Under the pieces are notes generated by a model. That model did not search any database. It had not been told where the DNA came from and saw only the letters and a list, made by a program, of their open reading frames with translations. Of a stretch of DNA of 22,756 nt, positions 7,848 through 14,802 are shown piece after piece. Within the stretch, counting starts at the first letter, position 1. The number at the start of each line of letters is the position of its first letter. Origin of the DNA: SKKL01 sp046543225 (lineage in GTDB: Bacteria; Actinomycetota; Acidimicrobiia; Acidimicrobiales; SKKL01). The position numbers and the translations under genes are program-made. The stretch covers positions 1 through 22,756 of the forward strand of contig JBKGZW010000026.1 of assembly GCA_046543225.1 (NCBI GenBank). The letters are read 5' to 3'.

Positions 7848-7887
7848 ATCCGAAGGTGGCGGCGCCGCAGCGTCGCCACCTTCGGAT
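7848..7887. terminator. Strong bidirectional hairpin between convergent genes
   Basis: ATCCGAAGGTGGCG (7848-7861) pairs perfectly with CGCCACCTTCGGAT (7874-7887). The stem continues inward through one G-T and three G-C pairs to a CGCA loop, giving about 18 base pairs. It lies between the surface-protein stop (7840) and the SurA-like lipoprotein stop (7907). No T-tract follows on either strand, as is common in high-GC actinobacteria. Confidence 0.75.
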
Positions 7888-7906
7888 GACTGACCGTCGC
7901 GCCCGC

Positions 7907-8755
7907 TCAGCCCGCGGGCTCAGGGGCGGGAACGTCCTCGGGCGCCGGCGCATCCTCGGGGGCCGGCGCATCCTCGGGAGCCGGCACCGCACCCGGAGCT
8001 GGCGCCTGAGGCATGCCGTCGGGCTGGACCTGGCCCGACTGCGGGTTCCAGGTCCCGTAGTCGCTCGCCACCGTCACGTCGGCGGCGGCGAAGTGATCGA
8101 CCGCCCAGGCCGAGAGCTCCTGCTGGGCCTCGCTGGGTTGACCCTCGGCCGCCCCACCACCTGAGGCACCCTCCTCGATGCCGAACTCCTCTTCGAGCTG
8201 GGTGAGGGCGGTGAGCAGCGGCAGTTCGAGCACCTCGAACACGTTGCGGGAGATGCCCGACTCCTCCAGATCCGAGACGAGCTGCTCCTCGCCTCCCATC
8301 TCCTCGGCATAGTCGGCGAAGGCGGCGTCGAGCGTTTCGTCGGTGACCTCGACGTCGTAGTCCTCGGAGGCCGCTCGGAGGATGATCTCCTGCACGATCA
8401 GCTGGCCGAGGATCTGTGACCGAAGCGTCGATGACATGAGCTCAGCGTTCTCGCCTTCGAGCTGGGAAGCGAACGCGGGTGACTCCGCCACCTCGTCATA
8501 GAGGTCTTCGACGGAGGTGACGGTGATCTCGGTGTCGTCCACCGTCGCCGCCACACCATCGGGTGGTTCCTCACCCCCACCTCCTTCACCCTCCGGCGCG
8601 TCACCGGAGTCGTCGCCGGAGTCGTCGCCGGCGGCTGAGTCTTGATCCTGGCCGTCGGGGGCGGTGTCGGCCTGGTCGCTGGCGTCGTTGCCACAGGCCA
8701 CGAGGAACAGGGAGAGCACGGCGAAGAGCGCGAGTGCGGTCCGAATGCGAGTCAT
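7907..8755 (-). CDS. SurA N-terminal-domain-like lipoprotein
   Basis: A 282-residue exported lipoprotein. The lipobox FLVAC gives lipidated Cys21, followed by an acidic low-complexity linker (residues ~22-67). From about residue 68 (DGVAATVDDTEITV) to 205 the sequence has the pattern of the SurA/PpiC-type chaperone N-domain: a start strand, then helices carrying LRSQILGQLIVQEIILRAA and LDAAFADYAEEMGGEEQL. No parvulin peptidyl-prolyl isomerase domain follows. The C-terminus is an APAPED repeat tail. It probably helps exported proteins fold outside the membrane; this is inferred from the domain. AAGGA lies just before the ATG at 8755. It is divergent from the DUF6544-like gene and convergent with the surface-protein gene, for which it might be a helper. 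Confidence 0.78.
   Translation of the reverse strand: MTRIRTALALFAVLSLFLVACGNDASDQADTAPDGQDQDSAAGDDSGDDSGDAPEGEGGGGEEPPDGVAATVDDTEITVTSVEDLYDEVAESPAFASQLEGENAELMSSTLRSQILGQLIVQEIILRAASEDYDVEVTDETLDAAFADYAEEMGGEEQLVSDLEESGISRNVFEVLELPLLTALTQLEEEFGIEEGASGGGAAEGQPSEAQQELSAWAVDHFAAADVTVASDYGTWNPQSGQVQPDGMPQAPAPGAVPAPEDAPAPEDAPAPEDVPAPEPAG
7935..7988 (-). repeat. Three imperfect 18-base units encoding APAPED repeats
   Basis: Units at 7935-7952, 7953-7970 and 7971-7988 begin TCCTCGGG on the plus strand and differ at a few positions. They encode the Ala-Pro-Glu-Asp tail of the lipoprotein, probably a flexible wall-spanning segment. Confidence 0.8.
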
Positions 8756-8790
8756 GGGTCCTTCTTCTGTTGCGATTCGATGACGAAACG

Positions 8791-8796
8791 ACCCTA
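8791..8796 (-). promoter_or_regulatory. Extended -10 element for the SurA-like lipoprotein
   Basis: TGCTAGGGT on the minus strand gives a TAGGGT -10 box (8796-8791) with an upstream TG. The -35 position reads ACGGAA, which is not the usual TTGACA. The predicted leader is about 29 bases and includes AAGGA before the ATG. Confidence 0.4.
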
Positions 8797-8905
8797 GCAA
8801 CGGCGCCCTCCGGTTCCGTCGCGGGCCGTTCCTTGGCTGCTCCCGGCCGCGATCGAGGCCCTTCGGCCCTGTCGAGCCAGGCTGGGGTGGCCCACCATCG
8901 CACCC

Positions 8906-10045
8906 ATGAGAACCGTCGTTCGCTGGGTCGTCGTCGCGGTGGTCGTGGTCCACGGCCTCATCCACCTGCTCGGAGCGGCGAAGGGACTGGGTTGGGCCGA
9001 GGTGGACCAGCTCTCCGAGCCGATCGGCACCGCGATGGGTCTCGGCTGGCTCGCCGCCGCGGCCTTGGTCGTCGCTGCCGGTCTGTTGCTCGCCGCGTGG
9101 ATCCCCTGGTGGTGGGTCGTCGGTGCGGTGGCCCTCGTGGTCTCCCAAGCGGTGGTCGTGACGTCGTGGAGCGATGCCGCTGCCGGCACCGCGGCCAACC
9201 TGGTGCTGCTCGCCGCGGTGGTCCACGGCATCGCGTCGCAGGGCCCGACGAGCAGCCGCGCCGAGTACCGCCGGCAGGTGACCTCCACCCTCGCCACCAG
9301 CCCACCCGCCGGCACCGCGGTGACCGAGGCCGACCTCGAGGGTCTTCCCGAGCCGGTCGCCGCCCACCTGCGCCGATGCGGCGTGGTCGGTCGTCCCCGG
9401 GTGTCGAACTTCCGGGCGAGGATCCACGGCCGGATCCGGGCGGGAGCCGACGAGCCGTGGATGGCCTTCGCCGGCGAGCAGGTGAACACCTTCGGATCGG
9501 AGCCGACCCGGGTGTTCTTCATCGACGCCACCATGAAGGGCCTTCCGGTCGATGTGCTCCACACCTTCGTGGGACCGTCGGCCAGGATGCGGGTGCGGGT
9601 GGCGTCGCTGCTGAACATGACCGACGCCGCAGGACCGGAGATGGATCGCGCCGAGACGGTGACGATCCTCAACGACATGTGCCTGTTCGCCCCGGCGACG
9701 CTCCTCGACGCGTCGGTCGCGTGGGGACCGGTCGAGGCCCACCGGGTCACGGCGACCTTCACCCGGGCCTCCCAGGTGGTGAGCGCCGAGCTCGTCTTCG
9801 ACGACGACCACGATCTGGTCGACTTCGTCTCCGACGACCGGTACGCGGTCTCTCGCGACGGCAAGGAGTTCACGCCTCAGCGCTGGTCGACCCCGGTGCG
9901 AGCCCACGCCGACCTGGGATCGGGTCGGGTCGCCACCGTCGGCGAGGGCCGGTGGCACGCCCCCGCGCCCGAAGGGGAGTTCACCTACATCGAGTTGGTC
10001 GTCGACGACCTCGTCCACAACGTCGGGCCCCAGGACTCCGCCTGA
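8906..10045 (+). CDS. DUF6544-like protein with N-terminal membrane segments
   Basis: A 379-residue protein. Residues 1-110 contain three or four hydrophobic helices (VVRWVVVAVVVVHGLIHLLG; GWLAAAALVVAAGLLLAAW; WWWVVGAVALVVSQAVVV). Residues ~135-379 match the DUF6544 pattern as I remember it: PEPVAAHLRRCGVVG, RGRIRAG-type strand with WMAFAGEQ, FFIDATMKGLPVDVLH, GPEMDRAETVTILNDMCLFAP, and LVDFVSDDRYAV. The function of the family is unknown. The conserved part looks like a beta-rich soluble domain on the membrane surface. The ATG at 8906 has no strong ribosome binding site. The stop lies only 9 bases from the convergent diguanylate cyclase gene. Confidence 0.8.
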   Translation: MRTVVRWVVVAVVVVHGLIHLLGAAKGLGWAEVDQLSEPIGTAMGLGWLAAAALVVAAGLLLAAWIPWWWVVGAVALVVSQAVVVTSWSDAAAGTAANLVLLAAVVHGIASQGPTSSRAEYRRQVTSTLATSPPAGTAVTEADLEGLPEPVAAHLRRCGVVGRPRVSNFRARIHGRIRAGADEPWMAFAGEQVNTFGSEPTRVFFIDATMKGLPVDVLHTFVGPSARMRVRVASLLNMTDAAGPEMDRAETVTILNDMCLFAPATLLDASVAWGPVEAHRVTATFTRASQVVSAELVFDDDHDLVDFVSDDRYAVSRDGKEFTPQRWSTPVRAHADLGSGRVATVGEGRWHAPAPEGEFTYIELVVDDLVHNVGPQDSA

Positions 10046-10047
10046 CG

Positions 10048-10068
10048 CGGCAGGTCAGGTGACTGCCG
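10048..10068. terminator. Small hairpin between convergent genes (weak candidate)
   Basis: CGGCAG pairs with CTGCCG, with one bulged G and two further pairs around an AGGT loop. It spans the gap between the DUF6544-like stop and the cyclase stop. Too weak to be sure it terminates transcription. Confidence 0.25.
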
Positions 10069-11086
10069 GCTCGACCTGGTTCCGGCCCTGTTCCTTGGCC
10101 CGGTAGAGCGCGGCGTCGGCCTGGGCGAGGAGAATCTCGGGATCGGAATCGGCGGTGGGGACGATCGAGGCGACGCCGATGCTGGTGGTCACCACCTCCC
10201 ACCGCGAGCCCTCGTGTGGCAGTGCAGCTACACGAAGGTCGCGCCGGAACTGCTGGGCGAGATCGAGTGCCACATCGCGATCGGTGCCGGGCAGCAGGAC
10301 GGCGAACTCCTCACCGCCGAAGCGGGCCACCAGGTCGGTGCCCCGGCGTGCCATCGAGTGCTGCAGGACCGCGGCGACCGCCCGCAGGCAGTCGTCGCCC
10401 GCCAGGTGACCGTTGCGGTCGTTGTAGTCCTTGAACCAGTCGATGTCGACCATGACCACCGCGAGCGGCGACGCCGACCGGCGCGCACGGCTCCACTCGT
10501 GTTCGAGCAGCTCGTCGAGCCGGCGACGATTGGCGATCCCGGTCAATCCGTCCACCCGGCTCAACTCGACCAGTTCGCGGTTCGCCTGTTCGAGCGACAG
10601 GGTGCGCTGCTCGACCAGCGCCTCCAACGCCCGGTTGCGGGCCTCGAGGGCCCGGAGGGGATAGACCTCGTCCCCGCCGCGCTCGATCGGTGACGAGGTG
10701 CTGCTGTGGACGATCTTCCAGTCGCCGTCCTCGCGCCGGCGGACCTGCACGTATCGGACCCGGAAGCGTCGAGACTCCCCCGCGGACAGGGGCACCTCGA
10801 GCTCGACGACCGCGGTCACCATGAAGACGTCGTCGGAGAGGTCCTGCACCACCAGGTCATCGACGCGGTGACGGATCGGACCCGGCACCTGTGCGAAGTC
10901 GCGTCGGGTCAGCTCGAGCCAGTCGTCTCGAGTGGAGGTGAGGCTGTGACACCCCCCGGCGAATCCGCTGAACTCCTCGCTGAACAGCTCGAAGATGCGT
11001 TCGTCCCGCGAGACGTACGCGTCGCGGTAGTCGTCGAAGAGCGCTCGGATGAGCTCCTCGCGCTGGCCGGGTTCAGAAGCAGGCAC
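10055..11086 (-). CDS. Diguanylate cyclase (GGDEF) with N-terminal SnoaL/NTF2-like domain
   Basis: A 343-residue cytoplasmic protein that should make c-di-GMP from two GTP. Residues ~8-135 look like a SnoaL/NTF2-like (DUF4440-type) cone: an opening helix (REELIRALFDDYRDAYVSRD) and a final strand pair ending DGDWKIVHSST. A coiled coil follows at residues ~140-178 (ALEARNRALEALVEQRTLSLEQANRE region), then the GGDEF domain: DGLTGIANRR, MVDIDWFKDYND and the active-site loop GGEEF at residues 257-261. An inhibitory I-site RGTD lies at 248-251, the correct five residues before the active loop. Both sites are intact, so an active, product-inhibited enzyme is expected. The start is a GTG at 11086; I see no in-frame ATG close by. 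Confidence 0.92.
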   Translation of the reverse strand: MPASEPGQREELIRALFDDYRDAYVSRDERIFELFSEEFSGFAGGCHSLTSTRDDWLELTRRDFAQVPGPIRHRVDDLVVQDLSDDVFMVTAVVELEVPLSAGESRRFRVRYVQVRRREDGDWKIVHSSTSSPIERGGDEVYPLRALEARNRALEALVEQRTLSLEQANRELVELSRVDGLTGIANRRRLDELLEHEWSRARRSASPLAVVMVDIDWFKDYNDRNGHLAGDDCLRAVAAVLQHSMARRGTDLVARFGGEEFAVLLPGTDRDVALDLAQQFRRDLRVAALPHEGSRWEVVTTSIGVASIVPTADSDPEILLAQADAALYRAKEQGRNQVEPAVT

Positions 11087-11195
11087 GGATGTCGGCTGCC
11101 GTGGGGGTGAGGGGACGGGGAACAGGGCTCACGGATCCGAGATCGGCTGCGGCCACGACCAGTTGAGGATCGGGCACGACCGGCGGCGGTGCTCC

Positions 11196-11201
11196 TATGC
11201 T
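11196..11201 (+). promoter_or_regulatory. -10 element for the 50-residue basic protein
   Basis: TATGCT on the plus strand predicts a start near 11208. The transcript would carry GGGGAG (11217-11222), seven bases before the ATG at 11230. The -35 region is poor. Confidence 0.45.
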
Positions 11202-11229
11202 CGTCACACGCGATGCGGGGAGCGACATC

Positions 11230-11382
11230 ATGAGCATCAACTCGACACGGGGCCTGCTGTACCGGCTGGCCCGCATGCTCGGCGATGTGCAGTCGGTACG
11301 GCGCGGGACCGTCGGTCGACGGATCGCGCGGCGGGCGACGGGACGAGTCACCGGTCGCGGGTTGGGCCGGCTGTTCCGCTGA
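11230..11382 (+). CDS. Small basic protein of unknown function (50 residues)
   Basis: A 50-residue, strongly basic protein with many Arg and Gly, beginning MSINSTRGLLYRLARMLGD and ending GRGLGRLFR. It has the look of small conserved proteins seen in actinobacteria and in some archaea, with an N-terminal helix containing LARMLGDVQ and a C-terminal Arg/Gly helix. I know of no function. The ATG at 11230 is supported by a GGGGAG ribosome binding site and a -10 element. A longer reading from an ATG at 11197 would begin inside that -10 box and is unlikely. It is divergent from the cyclase gene. Confidence 0.7.
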   Translation: MSINSTRGLLYRLARMLGDVQSVRRGTVGRRIARRATGRVTGRGLGRLFR

Positions 11383-11414
11383 CCGTCCGCTCCGCAGACG
11401 TGACCGGTCGGCGC

Positions 11415-11912
11415 CTACGCAGAGTCGACGTGCTCGGGTGTCCGCCGGAGCCGGAGACACTGGTCGACGTTGAACAGCCGCAGCAGGGCGGCTTCGCCGG
11501 CCGGTAGTTGCGAGGCCAGGTCGGCGGTGCGAACGACGACGGGGGCATCGACCCGGTAGGTCGTTCCCTCGTGAACGATGGTGGCGCTCCCGCCGGCCAG
11601 GACGTTCTTGAGCCAGTCGGCACGCGATCCGTAGGGCAGGGCGACGACGAATCCGTCATCGGTCGGTATGGCCCCGATCGGGGTCTCGTAGGACCTGCCC
11701 GTCGAGCGTCCCACGTGTCGGATGAGCGAGGCGGATGCGCTCGGTGCCCCAGCGGTTCTCAGCACCCGCGGGTTGGTGAAGGCCCGGTTGAACCGCCGTA
11801 CCCGGTCGACGACCGCTGGTGCATTCGCCCGCATCCCGAGCAGGAAGACGACCCCGACCGTTGCCGACACTGCGGCAAGACCGGCGACGACTCGTGCCAC
11901 GAACCGCCACAT
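11415..11912 (-). CDS. Deazaflavin (F420)-dependent nitroreductase-family protein
   Basis: A 165-residue protein of the split-barrel nitroreductase/quinone-reductase group named after mycobacterial Ddn. An N-terminal hydrophobic helix (residues ~3-24) is followed by FTNPRVLRTAG, HVGRSTGRSYETPIG, the barrel strand FVVALPYGSRADWLKNVLAGG and TIVHEGTTYRVDAP, all hallmarks of the family. Known members bind F420H2 and reduce quinones or nitro compounds at the membrane; the substrate here is unknown. A strong GAGGGGAGAGGG lies upstream of the ATG at 11912. An in-frame ATG at 11948 would add 12 residues but has no better signal. The AhpD-like gene ends 60 bases upstream on the same strand. Confidence 0.9.
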   Translation of the reverse strand: MWRFVARVVAGLAAVSATVGVVFLLGMRANAPAVVDRVRRFNRAFTNPRVLRTAGAPSASASLIRHVGRSTGRSYETPIGAIPTDDGFVVALPYGSRADWLKNVLAGGSATIVHEGTTYRVDAPVVVRTADLASQLPAGEAALLRLFNVDQCLRLRRTPEHVDSA

Positions 11913-11950
11913 GCATCCCTCTCCCCTCGCGAGCAACCGGCGCCGCACGC

Positions 11951-11956
11951 AGGGTA
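11951..11956 (-). promoter_or_regulatory. -10 element for the deazaflavin-type gene
   Basis: TACCCT on the minus strand (11956-11951) predicts a start near 11944 and a leader of about 31 bases that holds the GAGGGGAGAGGG ribosome binding site. No convincing -35 element. Confidence 0.35.
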
Positions 11957-11972
11957 GTCGGGCCGGTCGAGG

Positions 11973-12518
11973 TCACGTCAGCTCTGGTGCCTCCGGGAGG
12001 TCGAGCTCGGTACCGACGAGATGGTTGAAGTAGTTGGTGAAGATGGTCCGCACCACCTCGGCGTAGGCCTCGAGGATCTGGCGATCCGACCAACCCGCAT
12101 CGATGGCGGCGGCCCAGGTGGCATCGTCGACGTGGCCCTTGTTGGTGGCGACCTGGCGAGTGAGCTGGAGCAAGGCGCTGAGCGAGGGATCGTCGGGAAG
12201 CTCACCCCGGCGGATCTCGAGGGTGGTCTCCTTGTTGTGTCCCGCCCTCTGGGCAGCACCGGTGTACGCGGCCTGGCAGTACGAGCAGTCGTTCACCTGG
12301 GCGACGGTGAGATGGATGGCCTGACGGGCGGGCTCGCCGAGCGACGAGGTGGACGCCAACAGCTGCTCCATGGTGGTGTAGAGCTCGAGCACCACGGGTG
12401 CGTGGGCCATCTCGGCGAAGATGTTGAGCGTCTTGCCGACCCGCTCGGTGAGCTGCTCGAGCTGCTCCTTGGACTCCTCGGGCGCGGTGTCGGGGGTGTG
12501 GACCGGTGTTCTCGGCAT
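11973..12518 (-). CDS. AhpD-like carboxymuconolactone-decarboxylase-family protein
   Basis: A 181-residue helical protein of the alkylhydroperoxidase AhpD/CMD superfamily. The redox motif is CSYCQAAY, with Cys78 and Cys81. Known AhpD enzymes use CxxC plus a histidine four residues after the second Cys to reduce peroxides; here that position is Tyr85, so chemistry may differ. Flanking text (AIHLTVAQVNDCSYC, then GHNKETTLEIRRGELP) is typical of CMD proteins with short helical N- and C-caps. The ATG at 12518 follows GGAGAAG about 12 bases upstream. A SigR/SigH-type promoter lies at 12558-12585, at the end of the upstream HD-GYP gene. It may be co-transcribed with the deazaflavin-type gene. Confidence 0.88.
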   Translation of the reverse strand: MPRTPVHTPDTAPEESKEQLEQLTERVGKTLNIFAEMAHAPVVLELYTTMEQLLASTSSLGEPARQAIHLTVAQVNDCSYCQAAYTGAAQRAGHNKETTLEIRRGELPDDPSLSALLQLTRQVATNKGHVDDATWAAAIDAGWSDRQILEAYAEVVRTIFTNYFNHLVGTELDLPEAPELT

Positions 12519-12557
12519 GGGAGGTCTTCTTCTCCATCTGGGGGCTACGCCATCGGG

Positions 12558-12585
12558 AACCACCCGGGTCGCGGCGATCATTCCC
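12558..12585 (-). promoter_or_regulatory. SigR/SigH-type promoter of the AhpD-like gene
   Basis: GGGAAT (12585-12580), 19 bases, GTT (12560-12558) on the minus strand. The -35 overlaps the HD-GYP stop codon. The predicted leader of about 30 bases includes GGAGAAG before the ATG at 12518. Confidence 0.55.
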
Positions 12586-13969
12586 CCGTGGAGGCAGGTG
12601 TGGCCATCGGCGGCGACGGCACAGGGAGGGCCTGGGTGCAGACGTCGCCGACTCCGGCCGTCGATGGCCCGATCGTCTTGCGGACACCGATCCCTGCGAG
12701 GTGGGTGATGTCGGCGGGCCCGTTGGCACGCACCTCGGCCAGGAGGAGGGCGACGACGTCGTGGCGCCACTGGCTGCCGGCACCCTCGCTCAGGATCGCC
12801 TCCGCTCGCTCGAACGGCATGCCCGTCCGGTACTGGCGTGTGTTGGTCATGGCATCCCACGAGTCGACGACGCTCACCAGGCTCACCTCGAAGGACACCT
12901 CCTCTCCTCGCAGTCCGTCGGGGTACCCACGCCCGTCGACCCGCTCGTGGTGACCCCGCACGTAGGGCGCTGCCCCGCTGAGGCTCGGGGCCGAATCCAA
13001 GAGCCGTTCGCCCTGTTCGGGATGGGTGCGGATGGTGGCGAACTCGGCATCGGTGAGCGATCCGGGCTTGTGCAGGATCTCGCTCGGCATCACCAGCTTG
13101 CCGATGTCGTGGAGCAGTGCCCCGATGGCCACGTCGCGCACCACGGGAGTCGGCAGACCGGCGCGGGCCGCGACCCGCATGGCGAGGGCGGATGTGCGCA
13201 CCACGTGGTCGCGGGTGATGGGATCGATCCGGTCGAGCGCGGCGACGAAGGCGTGCAGCTCGGGGGCCATGCCCACCTCGAGCGCGGCGAGAGGCTCGAA
13301 GGTGAGCACCGGCCCCAACACCTCGGTCACGGCGGTCGAGGCCCGGTATCCGGAGAGGACGGCGAGACCGGCGGCGAAGACGCCCAGGCTCTCGATGCCG
13401 AGGACCACCCATGCCGCAGCCCCACCGGGTTGGACGAGCGCCGCGGCGGTGGAGGTGAGGGCGATCGTCGCCACTGCGCCGGCCACGACCAGTGCCGACC
13501 CCCGGCCGCTGACCTGATGCAGCCACAGCTGGCGACGGGCCAGTGCCAGGGCGCCGCCGACGCCGATCACGATCATCGCGGCGACCAGCACCACCGGTGG
13601 AGCACGATCGGTCGACGCCGAGGCGAACCCGGCCGCAAGGGTGCCGATCACCCAGCCGAGCACCCAGAGGCGCCAGTGGTGGGCCAACCACCCGGCCCAC
13701 CCTCGGCGGGAAGCGAGCAGAGGGACGGTCGCCGCGATGCCGAGAGGAAGGGCGAGGCCCGCTGCCCAGCGCGACGGTCCGGCCTCGGTGAGGGTGGTGC
13801 CGCTCAACCCATGGGCCGTCGCGAAGACCGAGACCACGAAGAGCCCGGTTCCGAGGAACGCGACCTCGGGAAGGCGGCGCCTCCACCCCGACACGACGAC
13901 GACCGCGGCCAACACGGCGCACGCGGCGCCGCTGCCGGTCGCGGTCCAGAACCAGGTCGAGGAGATCAT
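12578..13969 (-). CDS. Membrane-bound HD-GYP protein (putative c-di-GMP phosphodiesterase)
   Basis: A 463-residue protein. Residues 1-215 hold about seven hydrophobic segments with short loops. Residues ~240-430 are an HD-GYP domain: the metal-binding pair His287-Asp288 in LLHDIGK, the EQGERLLDSAP helix, the second metal-site pair His340-His341 and the signature HHERVDGRGYPDGL (340-353), followed by VSVVDSWDAMTNTRQYR. All signature residues are present, so hydrolysis of c-di-GMP is expected, though some such domains act on other nucleotides. Its ATG overlaps the degV stop (tcat, 13966-13969), making it the third gene of a plsY-degV-HD-GYP operon. A GGDEF cyclase lies 1.5 kb away on the same strand. 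Confidence 0.9.
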   Translation of the reverse strand: MISSTWFWTATGSGAACAVLAAVVVVSGWRRRLPEVAFLGTGLFVVSVFATAHGLSGTTLTEAGPSRWAAGLALPLGIAATVPLLASRRGWAGWLAHHWRLWVLGWVIGTLAAGFASASTDRAPPVVLVAAMIVIGVGGALALARRQLWLHQVSGRGSALVVAGAVATIALTSTAAALVQPGGAAAWVVLGIESLGVFAAGLAVLSGYRASTAVTEVLGPVLTFEPLAALEVGMAPELHAFVAALDRIDPITRDHVVRTSALAMRVAARAGLPTPVVRDVAIGALLHDIGKLVMPSEILHKPGSLTDAEFATIRTHPEQGERLLDSAPSLSGAAPYVRGHHERVDGRGYPDGLRGEEVSFEVSLVSVVDSWDAMTNTRQYRTGMPFERAEAILSEGAGSQWRHDVVALLLAEVRANGPADITHLAGIGVRKTIGPSTAGVGDVCTQALPVPSPPMATPASTGE

Positions 13970-14802
13970 CGCGGATTCTCCTGTGTCGGCGCCCACACCG
14001 CGCCCACGGTGCCCGCGCCCGAGTGGGCGCCCACCGAAGGACCGATCTCGTACCGAACGAGGTCGACGACGCCGGAACGACCGCGGATCAGGTCGGCGAG
14101 GTGGTCGCCGAGGTCGGGGCGATCGGCGTCGCCGACACCGATCCGGACGGGCTGGTGGGCCGCCACGTTGCCGATGTGGTCGGCCATGGCGTCGAGCGCC
14201 TCGGTCACGCTGTCGACGGCCGCGAGCTCGGTGAGACCGCCCGGGCCGAGCGCGAGGATCGTCGTCGGCGTCGGTGTCGCCAGGTCGTCGGGGAGGCGTC
14301 CGCTGCGTCGGAGGAGATCGGGTGCTCCCACGACGAACGCGCTGTCGACGGTGTCCACGGTGCGCTCGGCGGCGGCGATGACCTCGTGATGGTCGCACCC
14401 GTCGCCGCGCGCTCGGGCAGCAGCGGCCACGCACAGAGCGACGGGGAAGGACACGGTGCGGGAGTCGACGAGATGGACCGGCACCTCGACCTGGCCGGCG
14501 GCCACCCGTGCTGCGGAGAGGACCGCCGAGTAGTCCGCTCCGGTGTGGATCGACACGATGTGGGACGCACCACGACCCGCCGCCGCCCGGTACACCGCCA
14601 GGATCTCGCCCGGTGACGGCGCCGAGGTGGAGACCGTCGCCCCGACGGCGAGCTGCCGGTAGAAGGTGGAGGGGTCGAGGTCGATGCCTTCGCGGAGCGG
14701 CGCACCGTCCAACACGATCGTCATCGGCACGACCGCGACATCGAGCTCGTCCGCCCACACCGGGGGCAGCATGGAGGCCGAGTCGGTCACGATGGCGATC
14801 AT
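13966..14802 (-). CDS. DegV family fatty-acid-binding protein
   Basis: A 278-residue two-domain protein of the DegV/FakB family. The N-terminal IVTDSASMLPP (Thr6-Asp7-Ser8) and the TSAPSPGEIL loop around residues 60-68 are the fatty-acid head-group-binding signatures. VSIHTGADYSAVLSAARVAA and the VGAPDLLRRSGRL segment also match. Known FakB proteins present a fatty acid to the kinase FakA, yielding acyl phosphate for phospholipid synthesis; no fakA is visible here. It is coupled by four-base overlaps both to plsY upstream (14799-14802) and to the HD-GYP gene downstream (13966-13969). Confidence 0.92.
   Translation of the reverse strand: MIAIVTDSASMLPPVWADELDVAVVPMTIVLDGAPLREGIDLDPSTFYRQLAVGATVSTSAPSPGEILAVYRAAAGRGASHIVSIHTGADYSAVLSAARVAAGQVEVPVHLVDSRTVSFPVALCVAAAARARGDGCDHHEVIAAAERTVDTVDSAFVVGAPDLLRRSGRLPDDLATPTPTTILALGPGGLTELAAVDSVTEALDAMADHIGNVAAHQPVRIGVGDADRPDLGDHLADLIRGRSGVVDLVRYEIGPSVGAHSGAGTVGAVWAPTQENPR

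Noticed and set aside
7935..7988. Three 18-base repeats as a CRISPR remnant
   Set aside because: The units are directly adjacent without spacers and encode an in-frame APAPED repeat.
8756..10018. Upstream extension of the SurA-like lipoprotein frame by more than 400 codons
   Set aside because: The lipoprotein signal peptide and lipobox start at 8755, and the extension is antisense to the DUF6544-like gene.
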